A DNA stretch of 64,000 nt, from positions 3,038,001 to 3,102,000 of the forward strand of contig NC_016472.1 in NCBI RefSeq assembly GCF_000226095.1, read 5' to 3'. Of this stretch, positions 1 to 12,558 are shown in pieces. The position numbers and the translations under genes were made by a program. The notes under the pieces were generated by a model. It did no database searches. It worked only from the letters and a program-made list of their open reading frames with translations, and was not told where the DNA came from. The stretch's first letter is position 1. Each line of letters starts with the position of its first letter. The DNA comes from Thermothelomyces thermophilus ATCC 42464 (lineage: Eukaryota > Ascomycota > Sordariomycetes > Sordariales > Chaetomiaceae).

Positions 1-3000
1 AAAGAAAGAGGCGAGCAAGCGATGAGCGAATCTCGGGCCCGGCCTCGTGGTTAAGCCGCCTGGCCCCGAATGGTCGATCAAGCATGCCGTACGAGTCCCA
101 GCAAAACCTTGTGACAGGTTCTCCAACACACCGCCATTTCAGATTAGGATTGGAACTTCTTTTGGCTCGACAAAAGGAAAAAAAAAAAAGAAAAAACAAT
201 CACTTCCTTACACGAAAGGCGTCAAAATCAGGGGGAAGGGCTTTGTCGCCCGCAGGGCACGCTAATTAATGATTAATTATGTCATGGCCTTGACATAACG
301 GCTTTACCAGTCAGAAGACACCAAAGGCCAGCCACTAGGTGCAGGTCGCCGACATGTTTACGCATTCGGTGGGGGAGGTGAGCAGCGGAAGCACATTCCG
401 AGTGAGGTTGTGTAACATTATTACGTCCCCGAACGTGCTACTTGCGGCCCGATGGAACTCCTGATGTGCTGTTACCGAGTTCTCCCCGCCGAGGAGAGGA
501 GAGTTCGCAGATATGGAAGCCAATTTGTCAAAAGGTCCAGGGGGGCTCAAGTTGCCTGCCCCCCATGTCCGACAAATTAATTACTATTACTACTGGTTCA
601 ATATCGAGGCCCAGCCAGGTCCGTAGGAATGAACACAGCATGACTGTCACGTCTCGCCCCTGCGAGCACGTAGGGCGCCGAAGGATGCCAGGTTCCCCCC
701 CCCCCCCTTCCTCTTCGACGGCAACTCTCACAAGACCTCCGATGACTGCACAGCTGGCTGCCGGGGTTAGCATGTGCTTCCGACGCGTCGTTGCTCTACT
801 ACGCACGTAAATTTCAAGTCTTAGTGTTGTCTGCAAAAATGTCGTGCTATTACACTGAAGTGGACGCGAAGGCGAGATCGTGGGTAGCGGCCTTAATGAC
901 AGCAACTACCTTCCCTCCTTCTCTCTTCGTCTTTTCTCTTCTCAAGGGACATGGGCAGAGAAGCCTTTATTGATGGCGGCCTCATGGGATATGCTATGAG
1001 AGCCATGACAAATGTAGCAGCTTTCTTGTGGGAATCAGGTGGTTGCCGGGAAGGGGGTCGGGATGGCCTCATGAACATTGTCTCGATGTTTTGCTCAATG
1101 CCTCGGATGCCGCTTCTATCACCAAGGTCAACGAGGTCGGCTCACCCATCTTATTAGGTAGGTAAGTAACCATCCCACGTCGACAAACTCAACGGCACCA
1201 TTCCTCTTTCCCCTCCCCTATCTGCCTCCATAGATCCCCTGTTCGGCTAGCGTGGCGGTCGACGTCTTGTCCTAGAGTGCGTATGTTTCCGAAGTAGCTG
1301 TCATGTCTGGCAGCGACGTAGTAATTATCTGATTTCGTAAGGAGAGCCTGGGTAATTAGAGATGATACGAAGAGTTCCTAAGCTTAATAACAGAAGGCAG
1401 CGGCGCGGCAGTAGACCGAGACTGACGCTATCTTCTTCATCAACACAGAACATGACGGTTACCCATGAGGTAATTAGGGCGTCGAGGACACGGATAAGTG
1501 GACGTGAAGAGGCAAATACGAAATCTGTTTACAAACAAGAACCGCGTAGACTTTGTTTGGCCCTTGGCTGTTGTGCACGCTCATGGATCGGGCCTCATCA
1601 CTCCCCTCCATCCCCCCCCTTCTCCCCCCGGGCCCGCAGGCCAACGCCCGGTCCTGTCGCGCCGCCGAGCGGGAAGTCCGGCCCTGGCACGTGCGGCGCT
1701 CCGATCCGGCCCACAATTGCCCACCGACCCAGCCAATCGTGCGGGGCAGGTGCCGTGTTGCATTTTGCGCGAAGGAATCAGCTAGCGGAGTTCTTGCGCT
1801 CAAAAAAAACTTTAATGCGCTTATTTTAATGCAGACCCGAGTCGATTGGCAGCGCGTCTTCTGGGTCTGAGACAGAGCACACCTGAAGAGTGTATCTCTT
1901 CGGCCGGCCGTGCCAGCCAGGACCAAGGACAGAGGCCGCCCAACATTGCAAGAATGCACGGGAATCACAGGGTATTGCGTAGTATGGATGTACAGTATGT
2001 ACATATATTACATCCTTACAGTGGATTGGCGTTCTTGGTAGTTATTTGCCATACGAGCTCCGGAGGAGCTGTCCACCAATGGCAAGGGCGCTTTCCCATT
2101 GTGCGGCTACGGAGTACACTAGTGCTTAACTAAACACCTAGGCCCCACGCCTGGATATTTGGGCTGGCCCGAGGCTTGGCGCCTGGTACGAGGTCCCCTG
2201 CTCGCCTGATTCTGGGCGCGGGCCGCTTTCGTGGCCTTGACTGGGTCTTTTTGGAGGTCTCACTCAGATTACCACCCAAAAAACGCTTGCACGAGATCGG
2301 GTCTTGTGCCGGCCTGGCGCCCGCCAACTTTCATTCCGCGAGCATTTTCCCACATTTGCGTCACTTTCCTTCCGCTCGTTTGGTCTCGCCTTTTAATCCA
2401 CATCTAACTAGCTCTGTCTCTGTCGGCGTCGTACTCCCTTCCCCAAGATTCCTTAACATTTAAGTGATCTTAAGGTATTATTATTAGCGCCGCCTAGGAG
2501 CCCCTTACACTCGCTCATTTCGGAGTTTCGATTACGAATGCCTAGAAGCCACTGCTTTCTCCAACTGCGCCGAACCCAGTTTTAACTAACGGCAATCCCG
2601 GCTCTTCCACCGACTTCATCGCATCCCGCAAGATTTGCACTTGGACAAAGAGAACAAAGAGACTGACGGGGATCCAAGCAAACGACGCCGTGTTTCTAAA
2701 TCACGCCGCGGCAGGGATAGGATCAAGACACGGATCATAAAGGGAGGCCAAACGACTCGGACCTGAACAACGACGCATCCCGCCTCTTGTTACGGAGCGG
2801 AGAGAAGGGAGGAAAGAGAAGGTGTTCAATTCCACAGACGTTGCGCGCTTCCGACGAAGGGCTGGCTGCCATTGGTTTAGCACTTTCTTTGTCCAGACCC
2901 CAATCCGACCGATCGATCTTGTGGCTGTCGCTTGCCGCCCGATCATTACCATTTAGGTCCTCAGTTGGCTCGACTGTCGGTCGACTTGATCTTTGAACAC

Positions 3001-3092
3001 TCGACTCACCCACCACCCCGGTGATATAACCCCGCATCAACTTGTAGCTCGCAGCTGCGATTACCGCTGCGCCGCCCGAGCGTCCCTGCGTC
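1..3092. other. gene-poor stretch at the left edge
   Basis: No reading frame here has recognisable protein content on either strand. The open frames are short, overlap on both strands and often lack an ATG. Short A and C runs (near 178-197 and 694-706) and one copy of the intergenic motif TACGGAGTA (2108-2116) are visible. The right part probably contains the promoter and the missing first exon of the membrane protein gene that becomes recognisable at 3196, but I could not place that exon. Confidence 0.5.
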
Positions 3093-3195
3093 ATGGGTCT
3101 GTACACACATACCCCATCGTTGCAACCTGCATCGTCCTGCCTTCGGGGCTGTCTCTTACGGCGGAGGAACGTCTCGCTGATTTGATGCACCGCAG

Positions 3196-3983
3196 AGACC
3201 ACATTTATCCCGCCGGCACCGACATTACCGGCCTGCGTGTCGAGCTGCGGCGTTTTATACGATGTGAACGGCGCCTGCGTACCGCCGGCCGCGCCAACGG
3301 CAGAGCCAAGCGTCTACGAGAGCTGTTTTTGCAACGATCCGAGACTCGCCGCCTTCAAGACCAGTGCGAATGGAGTATGCGACGCGGCTTGCCCGAACCC
3401 CGCCGACCTGACGAGCATCCAAGGCTGGTTTACAAGTTTTTGCAACAATGCCGATGACGGAAATACGGCGCCCACGGCGTCGGCATCGTCACGGCCAGCA
3501 AAGAACAGCGGTGGTCAGACTTGGTATGGCGCGCCCCTCGTCCCTTTGCTCGGAGACTACGCCACCAGCGTGGCCGAGTCTGTTGATTATTTGATGGCCG
3601 CCGACCCTCCATTCCCCCCCGGCCGCGCTCTTTCCAGCACGACGGGACCGAGTGTACTGACCGCCCGTGCTTTTTCTAGGCTTGAGGGCCACTACCAGTG
3701 GATTATCTTCCTCGTCATCATGGTCGTCGCGATCGTCGGCATCTGGGTGGGCGCCTGCGTCTGGCGCCGTCGCTACCTTCGCAAGAAGGACAGAGCTTAT
3801 GCGCTTAACACGAACCTCGCGCACACCACCGGATCCGGGAGAGTCGTGCCCAACGCGGGAAGTAGCGCCGGATCGGTCCATGTCCCCGGGGCAGGCTTCT
3901 TTGACCCGGCTCCAATCAGCTCTGCGGCTGTCTACGGCGAGAAGCCGAAGAAGAAGAAGTGGACTCTCAAAAAGCGCACCTAG
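3196..3983 (+). CDS. single-pass Cys-rich membrane protein (5' exon unresolved)
   Basis: The readable part starts after a good 3' splice site (branch CTGAT near 3177, CAG ending at 3195). It gives a Cys-rich extracellular-type segment with about ten cysteines (CVSSCG, CFCN, CDAACP, FCNN), a Ser/Pro/Ala linker, one strong hydrophobic membrane segment (IIFLVIMVVAIVGIWVGACV), then a basic WRRRYLRKKDR stop-transfer and a lysine-rich cytoplasmic tail. A second intron at 3524-3679 (donor GTATGG, branch CTGAC, acceptor CTAG) is supported because splicing gives QTWLEGHYQW directly before the membrane segment. It is 156 nt, a multiple of three, and open. The first exon, expected to hold a signal peptide, was not found: the only nearby ATG (3093) splices poorly and gives no signal peptide. 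The arrangement resembles hypothetical integral membrane proteins of Sordariomycetes. Function is unknown; a wall or stress-sensor role would be a guess. Confidence 0.65.
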
Positions 3984-4717
3984 GGGAAGGCTCTCAACGG
4001 AACACAGCACGTCCGACACGGAAAAAACGAGCTCCTACCACATTCCGATAGATCCCGTTTATTTGTCCTTTCTGTTCCTGTTTGGTGGCGTGGGGCGGGG
4101 AGGGGCGAGGGCAAGTCGACAGTGCCCATTTGTCCCTCTTCTCCTTGGAACGCAGTTCCTCATCCAAGGCTCCTCCCGTGCTACCACGGTTACGTTACGT
4201 TTACAGACTTTGTTGTAATCTGCTTGGAGTACCTTCTTGTTTTTATTATTATCAAATTCTTTCCACAACAATGTGGATTGGAGGGCAGCGTTTCAAGGGA
4301 AAGGGCCGGAGGGAAGGGCGTTCGAACAAATGGCATGATGGACAAGGCACAGGGCGTTGAGGATCAGGCGTTGGGAACATCCCCGCGGACATGCGTCATC
4401 TCTTTTTTTTTTTTTTTTTTTTTTTCCTTTTTACGTATCCTCCTCCGACTCTGTTATTCTCCCCAGCCAACCGGACAGGGATGAACGAGGGCGGCAGGCG
4501 ATGGGCATGTTTACCTCAGTCCTTACTCCGAAATATCTTGATTGTTCCCTGCATTCTCCATTGCAAGAAACATCGCCTACTTCCCGTCTTCTCGATGGCG
4601 TCCGGTGGACCACAACAACAGCGACGTTCTTCAAAGGTGAGTGAATACCGTCAGAGACGGCAGTTTGGGGTGACGAAAGCCGAGATTGCGGCTCACGACA
4701 GTTAATCAATCATCAAT
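3984..4717. other. intergenic, with a 23-nt poly-T
   Basis: This is the 3' flank of the membrane protein gene and the 5' flank of the tRNA. A pure T run lies at 4403-4425. Small open frames crossing it encode phenylalanine runs and are not credible genes. Nothing else is recognisable. Confidence 0.6.
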
Positions 4718-4805
4718 CCCCTTGTGGTGTAGTTGGCTATCACGTTCGGCTGTAAAGGAATTTATTGATACCGAAAGGTCACCGGCTCGATTCCGGTCGA
4801 GGGGA
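4718..4805 (+). tRNA. tRNA-Tyr (anticodon GTA) with a 14-nt intron
   Basis: The full cloverleaf can be drawn. The acceptor arm pairs CCCCTTG (4718-4724) with CGAGGGG (4798-4804), and the discriminator is A at 4805. The D stem GTG/CAC closes an 11-nt loop with TAGTTGG (box A). The anticodon stem is TTCGG (4745-4749) with CCGAA (4771-4775), and the anticodon GTA is at 4752-4754. The variable loop is short, and the T arm is ACCGG-CTCGATT-CCGGT (box B). The C1-G72 pair and A73 are the identity elements expected of a eukaryotic tRNA-Tyr. An extra 14 nt (4756-4769) sits between positions 37 and 38, the canonical place for a nuclear tRNA intron. A T8 run follows directly downstream. Confidence 0.96.
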
Positions 4806-4811
4806 CTTGAA

Positions 4812-4819
4812 TTTTTTTT
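4812..4819 (+). terminator. RNA polymerase III T-run terminator
   Basis: Eight T residues begin 7 nt after the tRNA-Tyr discriminator base, with a second T5 run just after. This is the usual Pol III termination signal. Confidence 0.85.
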
Positions 4820-5267
4820 CCCTTTTTCTTTCCGAATTCTCCCTCCAAGGTTTCATTTATACCCAGCCGACAATCTCATCCGCCAGAGCTCCTGTTATTT
4901 ACTCTGGAAGCTGACGTGGTCTACCTCGCCGCTGTTGGCGGCAATTTCGGTACCCAAGCGAACACGAGGAACTTGCAACTTGGGGTATATATCTTTGACT
5001 CGGCCACACGACATCACTTGCATAGCACTCCTAGCTACGCACGGAGTTGACGTATATAATATAGCCAAGAGAAAAACAAAACCATGTTTCAGCTCCTTTG
5101 TATGCATGCATGCACATCATCATGTCTCGCGATCATGCCCCTTATTACACAAAATTTGCCAGTGTCGCTCGCGGTACGTTGTCATCATCAACAGAGAAAA
5201 AGAAAAAAGACCCACGCCTCAGACACCCAAACCTGAATCCATCTATTATTACTCCGTACAAGGTGAC
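4820..5267. other. spacer between tRNA-Tyr and the 3' end of GDB1
   Basis: About 450 nt that should include the GDB1 3' untranslated region on the minus strand. One copy of the motif TACTCCGTA is at 5250-5258, only 10 nt past the GDB1 stop codon. No gene is visible. Confidence 0.6.
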
Positions 5268-8200
5268 CTAATTCTCATATCCAAATTCCCGTCTCACCTC
5301 AGGAGGCAGCGCCTTGCCCTCTACTTTCGCCTGCTCCTCGGCAGCATCCATGTACAGATCAATCAGACAGCCCGCAGACCAAGCCTGGGTAGGGCACTGT
5401 TGTACGTGCGGAAATCTCTTGGTCAGCGAACCGTTCACACAAAGATTCTCAACAGTGCCAATAAGGGAAGTTTAAGAGAAGAAATCAAATATTGGGAGGA
5501 AAAAAAAAAGGAAACAAGATGGAGGGTAAAAACTCACCGAATCAGGACACTCCTCGCCGCCCTTCTGCGTCAGCTCGGTCAAGCCGGCCCAGGGGCTGCG
5601 CCTGACCATGTCCTTGCACTCCTTGAGTCGCCGGGTGACCTGCTGGAACGCCTCGGTCCGGCCCTCGGCGTCGTCCTTGGGGCGCCGCATCAGGTCGAAC
5701 TTGAGCAGGGCGCGCAGGAAAAAGCCGGTCGGCCACAGCCACTCGGGGCCCTGGTGGTAGTTGCGGCCCTTGCTGGTGGCGAAGTCGTCGCTGTCCTCGC
5801 TGTTGTGGTAGTACGGCCGGTAGTTGAGGTCGCTCGGGTCCAGCGTGGCCATGCCGATGGGGCCGCGCAGGACCTTGTCTGCGATGCAGAGGGCGTGCAT
5901 CGCGTGCGACGGGTCGAAGAGCTCCGGGGCGACCGTCATGGCGATGGGGAAGTTGCAGCGCAGCTGGTAGTCCTCGTATTCCCTGCCCGAGCGGTAGAGG
6001 TCCTTGTAGATGCCGCGGCGGTGGACGATGGAAGGATTGACGTCGTAGTCGGGGTCGGACGAGGGGGAGACGGGGACGAAGAAGCAGCGCTCAAAGTTGG
6101 CCTTGATAAGGTCGGCCCAGGAGCGGAAGGAGATCTCGGAGCCGTCGGCCCTGCGGACGGAGGACTGCTCGTACTTGCCCTGCTCGTTCAAGGTTGCGAC
6201 CCAGTTGAGAGCGCTGTACAGAAGACCGATGATCTCGACAGCGGCACCGTCACGCGGGGTCCCGGGTACGCCCTTGGAGCCCGCGCGCTCGCTCTCGCCC
6301 ATCTTGTCCATCCAGGTGCCGCAATTGTGCTGGTTGCCGCCAAAGACGAAGCCGTTGCTCCAGTCTACCTTGATCTCCTGGTTGAACCCTTCGTCCTTCA
6401 TCTGCATGTCGAGGCCGGGGCCGGCGTTTGCTTCGCGGAATCTCATCCCCTCGGCGTGGCGCTGGAAGATCTCCTGAATGATCTCGCGGATTGTACTCTC
6501 CTTGCTGTACGCCCGGGGATCGTCGACCGAGAACCACGTGTCGTCATACGGCAGGAACCGTCTCTTAACCTTCTCATCAAGCAGCGACAAGCCATCGGGG
6601 GCAAGGCGGGTGTAATCCTGGATGCACTGCAGAAAGAACCAAACCGAGTCGCGCGAGTTGTAGCGCGGGTTGTTGCCACTGCCGAGCAAGTTGGGGATCA
6701 TGCCGTGCTTGAGCACGCTGGCAAAGGCACGGATATGTTCCTTTGCTTCCTCGAAACGTCCGGTGCCAAGGTACAAGCCCCGCAGAGAGATGAAGACGTC
6801 CCGGCCCCAGCAGCGCGCCCACTCGACTGCGAAGTGCGGAAGGCCGGCAGCGAGCGACGGGACAAGGCGGTCCGGATAGAGGGAGGCGGACCTGACTATG
6901 CTCGTCTGCTGCACACTGACCATGGCCAGGCTCTGCACAAACCACTGCGCGCCTCGGATGTTGCTGCTCATGAGAGAGATGCCCCTCTCAAATGCTGCCA
7001 TGTAGGCCGTGCGGAGGACCAAGCCAAAGTATCGCGGAAGGAGGAAGCTGGGGACGTTACGGATCGCGTCGAACCTCTCTCTTAACCACGCTGCAGGCTT
7101 TCCCAGACGACTGTAGGCTGGTTGCTGCTGGGATGCACGCTCCAATCTGCCCACGATGTAGTCGAGCGCCCACTGTCCATCACGAAGGTTCTGGCACAGG
7201 GGGTGCGCAAGGTTGTTGTCCCTGATGATGTCTTTGAGGATGCTCCACCACCCCTGCAAGCCCGCGTAGACAAGCTTGCCATGGCCCGGGATATCGTAGA
7301 CACCATCTTGCCCTTCGCTGCCGTCGCGCTCCTCCGGCTCGCACCTGTACAACAAAAAGTTCAGGTCCACCAGGTCAAGCTCCTCCATCGCTGCTTTGGC
7401 GCCTGATGTGACAAAGGTATCCAGGCCGCTGGAGTGCTCGGCAGCAGGGATCCAGGTCTCGAACAATGCGATGCTGCCGGGCGGGAACCGGTCGCGCACG
7501 GTTATGATGGTGTCATCCCCCTTGACCTCCATGCGGATACCGGGGACTGAGACGAGGCGGCTGGGAAGGCCGCGCAGATACTTCCTGTCGCTCAACACCT
7601 CCTCGACGGCCTCCTTGCTTGAGTCAACCTCGAGCATCCAGCTGCCAAGGTGCTTCGCCCTTGTGCCTGTCAGGCGGACCGGATTCAGAGCGCCGTTTCC
7701 ATTGCCATATCCGGGGAACGCGGTGTGCGCAATGAGGAAGTATCCCTTCCGCGAGTCGGGTTGAACTCGGTGTACCGTGATGTATTCGTCTTCGTGATGA
7801 ACGTGAGTCTCGTCGTAGCCATCCATGCCCATCAGGGCGTGGATCTGGTTGAGCAGCTTCTTGACGCCGGCAATGCCTCCCTTGCCCTCACCAACCTTGA
7901 CCGGGAACTTGGACGCCTCCGATGTGTAAAGTCGGGTTTCATTGACGAGGTCGACCAGTCTGGGATAGATCTCGTCATATCCCATGACGCTCCCGGTTGT
8001 GCTGGCGCACATGCTGACCAAGGCTGCGTTGGGTAGGGTGTCGCGTGCATCCCGCTTTTGCGCAGGAACCTCGTTGTCGTGGGTACAGTCCATGAAGAGG
8101 GCTTGGATAGGCACGGGCTTGATGCGGCGTATGATCTCTCGCGTGTACTGGTAACCGTTTGCGGCGCCATCTCCGCGTTCCTTCGCGGGGCTGCGCACCT

Positions 8201-10207
8201 CGGCGCTCGATATCTCGTCAACTTCGAAGCTGCCAATGGGCCGGCCGCCGTGCCGATGAACCAGCCGGCTCAGCTCGCCGGTGCTCCAGGCTTGCATGGC
8301 CTCACGAATTAGCGAGCTAAGACCTAACCGCTTTACAAACACGTAGTCCATCTCCTCGGAACCGGTGAACAGCTCGGCGACGACGTAGAGGTTGGGGCGG
8401 ACACGGCGGGCCTCGTCGAGAATGTGCTCGGCGACGTGAATAGGAGTCGAGTGGCAGTTGTCGATGCGAAAGCCGGCAAAATACTTGGCTAGCATCCTCG
8501 CATACTTGGTCATGTGCTCCCAGAGCCATGGGCTGTCTTCCGGACCGTCTCCGTACCTCAGCTTGGTGCAGTCACCCCAGACGATGACCTCACGACGGAG
8601 GTAGACCCGAGAGTTCGGTCCGGCGTTGTCGACCAGCGCGTTTCCGCCCCAGACCCATCCGTTATTGACCAGGACCAAGTCCTCCTTCTTATGCTTCGCC
8701 GTGACTTCGTTCCTGGGCAGCCGGGTGAAGTACGTCTCAATGAGAGGATTTTCCTGGTTGATCGGACCCAACTTCGGCCCATGCTCATCCAAGCGGACAT
8801 ATTTGATTCGGTTAAAGATCTGCTGAAGGGTTTCGGCCAGATCTGCGTCGTATTCCTGGTATAATGGGACGTTGACGGTGTCCAGAATCTCCACAATCTT
8901 GTTACGGACAGCCGCCTGGCCAGCGGTGGCACCGTACTCGCCTTCGTATCGTCCAAAGAGGGCGGAAAGCAGGGCAGCAGCAACGTTGGGGTCAACTGTC
9001 CTCCGGAATCGTTCTCCTAGGCGGTCCATCCCCTTGAGGCCGTGCTTCGTCAACCACGTTGCTAGTTCCTCCGACGTTGCCGAGTGAAGAACACCCGGAC
9101 CGTCAGGGGGCAGGGAACCGCGGGGGAATTTGACCTCGCCAGCGACCCAAGCTTCGATCGCCGCATCGGCATCTCCGTCGACATCGATGACATAATATTC
9201 CCACAGGCGGATCTCGCCAATGACCTCCTTTTTGATGGCTTCCATGATTTTGAGGAGATCGTCCAGAGACTTCAGATCCGTTGGCAGTCCCAGCTGTTCC
9301 AACTTGGAGCCCAGTTCCAGCAGTTTCGTGTCGAGGAGATATGCCGATTCCAGCCACGGGGCCGTCGTCAAGTTGTAGCCGGCTTCTGGGTGTTCCTGTA
9401 GCCAAGGGCTGTTGTTTGCGGTGTGATTAAGGACAATGTCCGTTAGGCTGAGCAGGGAGTAGTTCTTCTCCAGATTTTCGACCATCTTCTCAACGTCCGT
9501 TTCACCCTCGGGGAAACAGGCCGGGTCCCACCCAAGCTGGTCATACAGGCTGTAGGGCGAATTCGAAGCACCCCTCACCTGGAGGGGAGTGAAATGAACC
9601 ATGTTGTAGCCTCGGTCGCTGATTCCCCTCAGATGGCGCTCCCAGTCCTGTGGGTACTTGCCCATGAACTTGCTGATGAGCGAGAAAACGGACAGCGCGG
9701 GGAGGGGGAGTGGCTGGCCGTCCAGCGTCAACCGCGGGGCAACGTCGATGTAGTACCATGGCGTTGTCTTGGTCTGGGGCTTCGAACCGCGGCCGGATCT
9801 TGTCAGATTGTCGGCTAGATCGGGCAGCTCGGCGTAGGTTGTGTAGAATGCGTAAACGCCCGCTTCGTAGATTGGGATTGAGATCTCGATCGTGCGATTG
9901 AAGTCGGGAACGAGCCTGTTTCCGACGCGTTAGCATCCCGCCACATGGAATCCCGGCCAAAATGGGGAACATTTCGCGAGGAGGCGCCTTACTTGAACTC
10001 CCGAAACCTATCGCGGCGGAACTCGGCGCCCTTCTCGGGGATGTTGACCCACAGGCTGCCATGGCGGCAGATGCTCGAAGTGCCCTCGATTGCGAAACGG
10101 ATGGTGATGGGATCGTTGTTCTTGGGCGCTAGGTAGATATACTCGCCGGCGACCTGGGGTGAGCCATCGTCGTTGAGCGACAGAAGGTAGACCTCGTTGG
10201 AAACCAT
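5268..10207 (-). CDS. GDB1: glycogen debranching enzyme (4-alpha-glucanotransferase / amylo-alpha-1,6-glucosidase)
   Basis: A bifunctional cytosolic enzyme. It moves maltotriosyl units from glycogen branches and then hydrolyses the remaining alpha-1,6 glucose. Three coding exons (9993-10207, 5538-9915, 5268-5396) join in phase to give 1573 aa, close to the family's roughly 1530. The short last exon (CPTQAWSAGCLIDLYMDAA) is the conserved C-terminus and is missed if the intron at 5397-5537 is read through. Glucanotransferase motifs GFRIDNCHST (about residue 556, Asp nucleophile), VVAELFTGSEE (about 585, Glu acid/base) and MDCTHDNEVP (about 683) are intact. Glucosidase motifs ARCWGRDVFISLRG (about 1110) and FGGNQHNCGTWMDK (about 1267) are present too. 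The start at 10207 was chosen over an in-frame ATG at 10222 because fungal relatives begin with M-x-x-x-x-V-Y-L-L. Intron 1 (9916-9992) has donor GTAAGG and branch CTAAC. The gene looks whole. Confidence 0.96.
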
Positions 10208-12558
10208 GGTTTTCGGAACCATATTGCTGGAGGGGAAGTGGGAGCTCGGGAGATCCCAAGCTACTACTACTAAATATGGCAACTAAAGCCAAATCTTGGG
10301 TCGATCGCCCCGCGCGTCAGGTCTCAACGGTGCCGCCGATCGGATCCCAGGCACCAAATCAGACACAGGCACAGAGCAAGAGACCTGATGAGCCTCGACA
10401 TTAGGAACTCGGGGGACTCGAGATCTAAGTAAGCGCGACGCGGCTTGTGCGGGCTGACAGAGCAAGTGGCGGAGCGTCAAGGATGGCGTCCAAGGTTTTT
10501 TGGGGAACCTACGCAGCAGACAAGGCCGTAGCGGGAGCAATAAAAGCCGGGAACCATGCAGATGCAGCAACCTAGCTCGAAAGCGCCAGCACGGCCCTAG
10601 AAATATCGTGCTATAACATCGAAGAAACGGGGCACTGTTGCCCGACGCCGCCTACAGAAACCCACGGCTTTGCCCGGCGAAGGCGCAGATTGCGAGTGCT
10701 GCCCTCGTTGCAGCGCCTAAATTGGAAGTTTTGGGTCGACTTGGCGGGGCCTGTTGGCCCGGAGCGAACACTCCCCAAGGGAAGGGGCACAGACAGTGAA
10801 AAGCGGCGCTGCCCAGCGATTCTGTTGGTTTCAACTTTGCCAACGTGAATCAAGGATCCCATTGCCGTTGGAATCTGACCATTCCCTCATGTTTCCTCCA
10901 GGTTGCTCCTGGCGGGGGACGATTGCTGCATCTCCTTTCAATATGCAGCTGATCGAACGATTGTCTGATATGCCCCACGTTCGGCCACACTTTGCGCTAT
11001 CTATCTGCCTAGATACAATGATCTGGCCAATGTTTTTTTTTTTTTTTATGGGCATAACGCTCCTGGGGCCTACTGTACAAGCTCGATACTCGCATAGGTA
11101 TGCACATACAAACATACCAAGCCTTGGTGCGAGACATTGCGGCTACAGCAAGGATCTCGCGGTGCTCTCTTCTCTTCAGTATCGATATTCTTCGATTCGG
11201 GCGTGTCCCCGCCCCCACTTGGCAGTATGTTCAATGACATCAGTGCACTCTGCGAAATGCTGCGCTTTTGCACACCTGCGCTTTCGGCTGGCCCAGACCG
11301 TTGGACCCGCAAGCGAAAATGGCAATGCCTATGAAGATCTCTTCCTCTGGGTTCTGCGCCCCCCGATTCGGAAAGAAAAAATTGTTTCAAGAGGCAACCA
11401 GGTCAACAACACCACTTTGATCACACAACGATCAAAGCCCACTCAGCTTGCATTGCTCTGGCACCTCATTACATCCTCAATAAAATATTGTGTCTTGTTG
11501 CGATGATGTGATAACATGATGGTTGGGAACCCCATCAATCCTATTTCTGGTTACCTAGATGACTGGTCCGAGTGCTCAAAAGGGATTGACATGCTCGACC
11601 GCAGATATCCGTACTGCGTACCGAGTATTCCGCACGGATACCAGGAGAGCGAGAATCGGGAAGGTTCCGAACCAAGATGCCGCGGGATGCTACGCTGGGG
11701 CATCGACCGGGGCATTCAAGAAGTACACTACGGAGTAGCTGAACTGTCCCCCCTCGGCCAGCCCGCTAATGGAACCGCAAGAGGATGTGTACACTATACT
11801 AGAGTACATGGCAAGTCCAAAGTGCGGCGCGGGCAAACGTGATGGTGGTTTATTATCATCTTTGGCTGATCCACGGCCTCGGTGGGACGGCGAGAGCGAC
11901 GGGTTTTGGCCGAGGTGGGCGGGTTCGTCAACGGCCTTGGCGCTGAACGACTGAAGGCGGTCAATGTTTTCTGCCGCCCCTTGCGTCATGGCTCGCAGAA
12001 TGGGCCAACGGAATTTCGTACCAGGAGGAAAATTTCCTTGTTTGGCGGAAAACCGCCGGGAGGGGGTCGTCTGATGAACCACGAGGCGATGCACCCAGAA
12101 GGCTGCACAGGTAGAGCGTTTTTGCCTACATAGCTGTGTTCAGTTTTCTTGAGTTTGCTGTGTAAGGGTCCAGGATGGTACGGGGCGGGCTTTTGCGGCC
12201 GCCCCTACTGCCCACATACCAGAGCAGCGGTGCAATTTTGTCGGCGTTTTCCTGCGACCCATCGTCCCTCCCCAGCGTCAGACACCGGTCACCGCCTGCC
12301 TTTTTTTCTACGCCCAACGTGACCCATTTCCACCACAGGCCTACCCACTTAAGAGGCTGCACGTTCCGACTGCCCAAGCCCAAACCTTGTCAGCCAAGTC
12401 GGTTCTTCATATGCCAAGCGTCTCACCGTCCCAATCTTTCTTCCTGCTCTCGTCCGAAGTCTTTGCCGGCAATCCGTGGCCGCTCTCTCAAACAGACAAA
12501 CTCGGCTCCCGCTCTCATTCCCCCTCGCAGCATCCGTCTGTTATCGCACACAGCAAAA
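10208..12558. other. divergent intergenic region between GDB1 and GPD
   Basis: About 2.35 kb between two genes transcribed away from each other, so it should hold both promoters. Open frames such as 10754-11506 (+) have no ATG-led protein-like composition and overlap frames on the other strand. A motif copy TACGGAGTA is at 11729-11737. The last 400 nt, pyrimidine-rich with CCAAG/CCAAT-like stretches, are probably the GPD promoter and 5' leader. Confidence 0.55.

Noticed and set aside
19-30. GCGATGAGC, resembling the PAC element of ribosome-biogenesis promoters
   Set aside because: No associated gene in this part of the window, and the match is short enough to be chance.
4686-7085. 799-codon plus-strand open frame
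   Set aside because: It starts inside the tRNA region and runs antisense to the GDB1 coding sequence. The Val/Ala/Leu/Gly-rich text is the mirror of a GC-rich gene, and its own content matches no protein type.
10754-11506. 250-codon plus-strand frame between GDB1 and GPD
   Set aside because: Random-looking composition with no recognisable motif and no supporting codon pattern.
12175-12558. Upstream in-frame extension of the GPD reading frame
   Set aside because: The Pro/Ser-rich text has no family similarity, and the conserved protein begins at the ATG at 12559; treated as leader.
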